The notes under the pieces were generated by a model that was not told the origin of the DNA, did no database searches, and saw nothing but the letters and a program-made list of their open reading frames with translations. This document shows, in pieces, positions 31,442 to 32,502 of a stretch of 32,502 bases of DNA (position 1 is the first letter of the stretch; every line of letters starts with the position of its first letter). Both the position numbers and the translations under genes were made by a program. Where the stretch lies: IMG/VR virus record IMGVR_UViG_3300025131_000233, positions 1-32,502 of that record; one strand, 5' to 3'. The stretch is from a virus.

Positions 31442-32161
31442 CTAGTCTATAGACAATAGTAATCCGAAATTTTGTGTATCTGCACCAGCTGAAACAGCTC
31501 TACCAACTAGTGGTTGAGCATCAGTTGCGTCAGCACCGGCTTCTACTGCACCAGCAGTTCCGTTGCTTACAACAGCGGTTTCACCAACTGCGATTGTGCC
31601 TTGACACAATACACCAGCAATACCTCTAGTTTTGATCCATCCAAAACTAGCAGCAGTACCTACATACAAAGCTACTCCAACAGGAGCTCCAGTTTCAGTT
31701 GTAGGACTTTGGATAACACCAGCAAAAGGATTAAGTACCATATCAACAGTTGTAGAAGCAGTGATAGCAATTATCAAAGGATCTTCAAGAGTTAATACCA
31801 ATGTTGCTGAAGCATCAGCAGCAGGATGACTTTTAATCTTTAGTGCGTATCCGTGACCAGGTGTGCTTGAAGTTACTAGGTAACCTTCTGCATACTGATT
31901 AGCAGTAGCAGCAGTTGCACCTAAAGTAACAGTAACTTCGGTTGCACCAATAGCGGCAACTGCAGGTGTCATTGATGAATGATTAGCAATTGTGGCAGGA
32001 GATTGTAACACATTCCCAGCAACAGTAGCTGATCCACCGAACTTTGCATAACGATATAGATCACCATTCACAGCTTCACCGCAAGTCCCCAATGGAAGGT
32101 TCTGTGAAGTACTTTCTGTCCAGATGTCCTGGGGTGATAAGGGTTTAGTTAATTGACTCAT
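31442..32161 (-). CDS. Capsid-region structural protein (decoration candidate)
   Basis: 239 residues, Ala/Thr/Gly-rich and almost free of charged residues, with long beta repeats (ATEVTVTLGATAATANQYAEG, ASATLVLTLEDPLIIAIT, TIAVGETAVVSNG, GADTQNFGLLLSID). The repeated beta-sandwich look and its nearness to head genes suggest a capsid decoration protein. It could also be a minor head protein. A strong hairpin follows its stop. The start ATTATG lacks an SD. Confidence 0.6.
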   Translation of the reverse strand: MSQLTKPLSPQDIWTESTSQNLPLGTCGEAVNGDLYRYAKFGGSATVAGNVLQSPATIANHSSMTPAVAAIGATEVTVTLGATAATANQYAEGYLVTSSTPGHGYALKIKSHPAADASATLVLTLEDPLIIAITASTTVDMVLNPFAGVIQSPTTETGAPVGVALYVGTAASFGWIKTRGIAGVLCQGTIAVGETAVVSNGTAGAVEAGADATDAQPLVGRAVSAGADTQNFGLLLSID

Positions 32162-32202
32162 AATTTTATATTATGTGATTTAAGGTTTGAAGTATTCAAC
32201 AG

Positions 32203-32448
32203 TTAAAAGATTAGGTATTTAAAGGTGTGTCCTGTTTCATCATCACTTGATTCAACAATGAAACTACCAGCTGTTACTGTTGTAACTGCTATATGACCAG
32301 TAGGAACAGCTAAGTCCATCAATAAGATGAAACTTCTAGCTGTAACTTTTGCATCAGTAACAGTGTGGGTTGTACCAGATGTCCAGGTTTGAGTAGTTTT
32401 TGTATCTAACTTCAAAGCTGGGTTATAATTCTCGTGATTTATACTCAT
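32203..32448 (-). CDS. Small beta-rich structural protein
   Basis: 81 residues: MSINHENYNPALKLDTKTT and then a C-terminal beta pattern (RSFILLMDLAVPTGHIAVTTVTAG, SFIVESSDDETGHTFKYLIF) that resembles small head-decoration or collar domains. The start AGAATATG has only a weak purine run upstream and no SD. The gap of 41 bases to the next gene is AT-rich and featureless. Confidence 0.55.
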   Translation of the reverse strand: MSINHENYNPALKLDTKTTQTWTSGTTHTVTDAKVTARSFILLMDLAVPTGHIAVTTVTAGSFIVESSDDETGHTFKYLIF

Positions 32449-32475
32449 ATTCTTTTCCAGTTAACCGATCTTATC

Positions 32476-32502
32476 TCACTGTGGATTACGACCGGGTTCT
32501 AA
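32476..32502 (-). CDS. Possible C-terminal end of an upstream gene
   Basis: The minus-strand frame entering from the right edge is open for eight codons (LEPGRNPQ) to TGA at 32476-32478, 27 bases before the start at 32448. Only the tail would be inside the window, so this is a guess. The frame could also be closed in the other two phases. If real, it is likely the gene before the small structural protein (capsid or scaffold). Confidence 0.25.
   Translation of the reverse strand, partial: LEPGRNPQ

Noticed and set aside
1-32502. Stop-codon reassignment
   Set aside because: All long genes end at normal TAA, TGA or TAG codons at sensible positions with the next gene starting nearby; no frame needs a readthrough stop.
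32449-32502. Defining the gene that enters from the right edge
   Set aside because: Only eight codons are visible in one phase, too few to identify a product; it is listed at low confidence only.

Overview
The window looks like the early region and the late region's distal part of a tailed-phage genome (or of a closely related prophage or contig). It is visibly AT-rich, tightly packed and has no tRNA, rRNA or metabolic genes. Virion, lysis and replication genes together make a phage origin near certain. A giant internal-protein candidate, an adaptor-like protein and a propeller-like nozzle candidate, with no recognisable tape measure, suggest a short-tailed (podovirus-like) particle; this is inference. 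The host cannot be named. Several promoters match the bacterial sigma-70 consensus (TTGACA or TTGACC, 17 bases, TATAAT or TACAAT), which argues against the Bacteroidota-type promoter. Yet almost all genes lack a Shine-Dalgarno (SD) sequence and start in an A/T-rich '(A)TATG' context.

Layout. (1) 1-1609, minus strand: eight tiny genes in two transcription units, several with Cys/His zinc-binding patterns. The units are separated by a terminator hairpin whose loop holds the -35 box of the next promoter. (2) 1610-2092: divergent control region with a 26-base perfect inverted repeat of 8-base iterons (candidate origin or operator), a promoter on each strand, and a structured leader on the plus strand. 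(3) 2093-10304, plus strand: replication/early operon. It encodes a P-loop/primase-polymerase/CHC2 fusion, zinc-ribbon proteins, a candidate single-strand DNA-binding protein, a coiled-coil protein, an SF2 helicase, a candidate nuclease and several unknown small proteins. A second consensus promoter at 5044 starts a highly structured RNA of about 270 nt that leads into the candidate SSB gene. (4) 9621-10304: a distinct island of four very small genes with real SD sites, different stop codons and a textbook H-type pseudoknot. (5) 10300-10331: shared hairpin terminator between converging operons. (6) 10330-32448, minus strand, read right to left: decoration/structural proteins, fibre-like and LamG-like proteins, a lysis cassette (membrane protein, papain-like lysin with peptidoglycan-binding tail, holin candidate), adaptor, propeller, glycine-rich fibre, a LysM protein, and a 2270-residue polyvalent protein with J-like, ParB-like and HNH-like segments. 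Terminase, portal and major capsid genes are not in the window and probably lie to the right.

How it works together. The early genes would copy the genome with a self-contained primase, helicase, SSB and nuclease set. The late operon builds decorated heads and receptor-binding tails, lyses the cell through peptide cleavage, and packages a very large protein likely ejected with the DNA. The most unusual feature is the density of structured RNA: nearly every promoter or operon boundary carries a strong hairpin or pseudoknot. One of these RNAs shows a CCUCC (anti-SD-like) apical loop in a phage whose own genes mostly avoid SD sequences.
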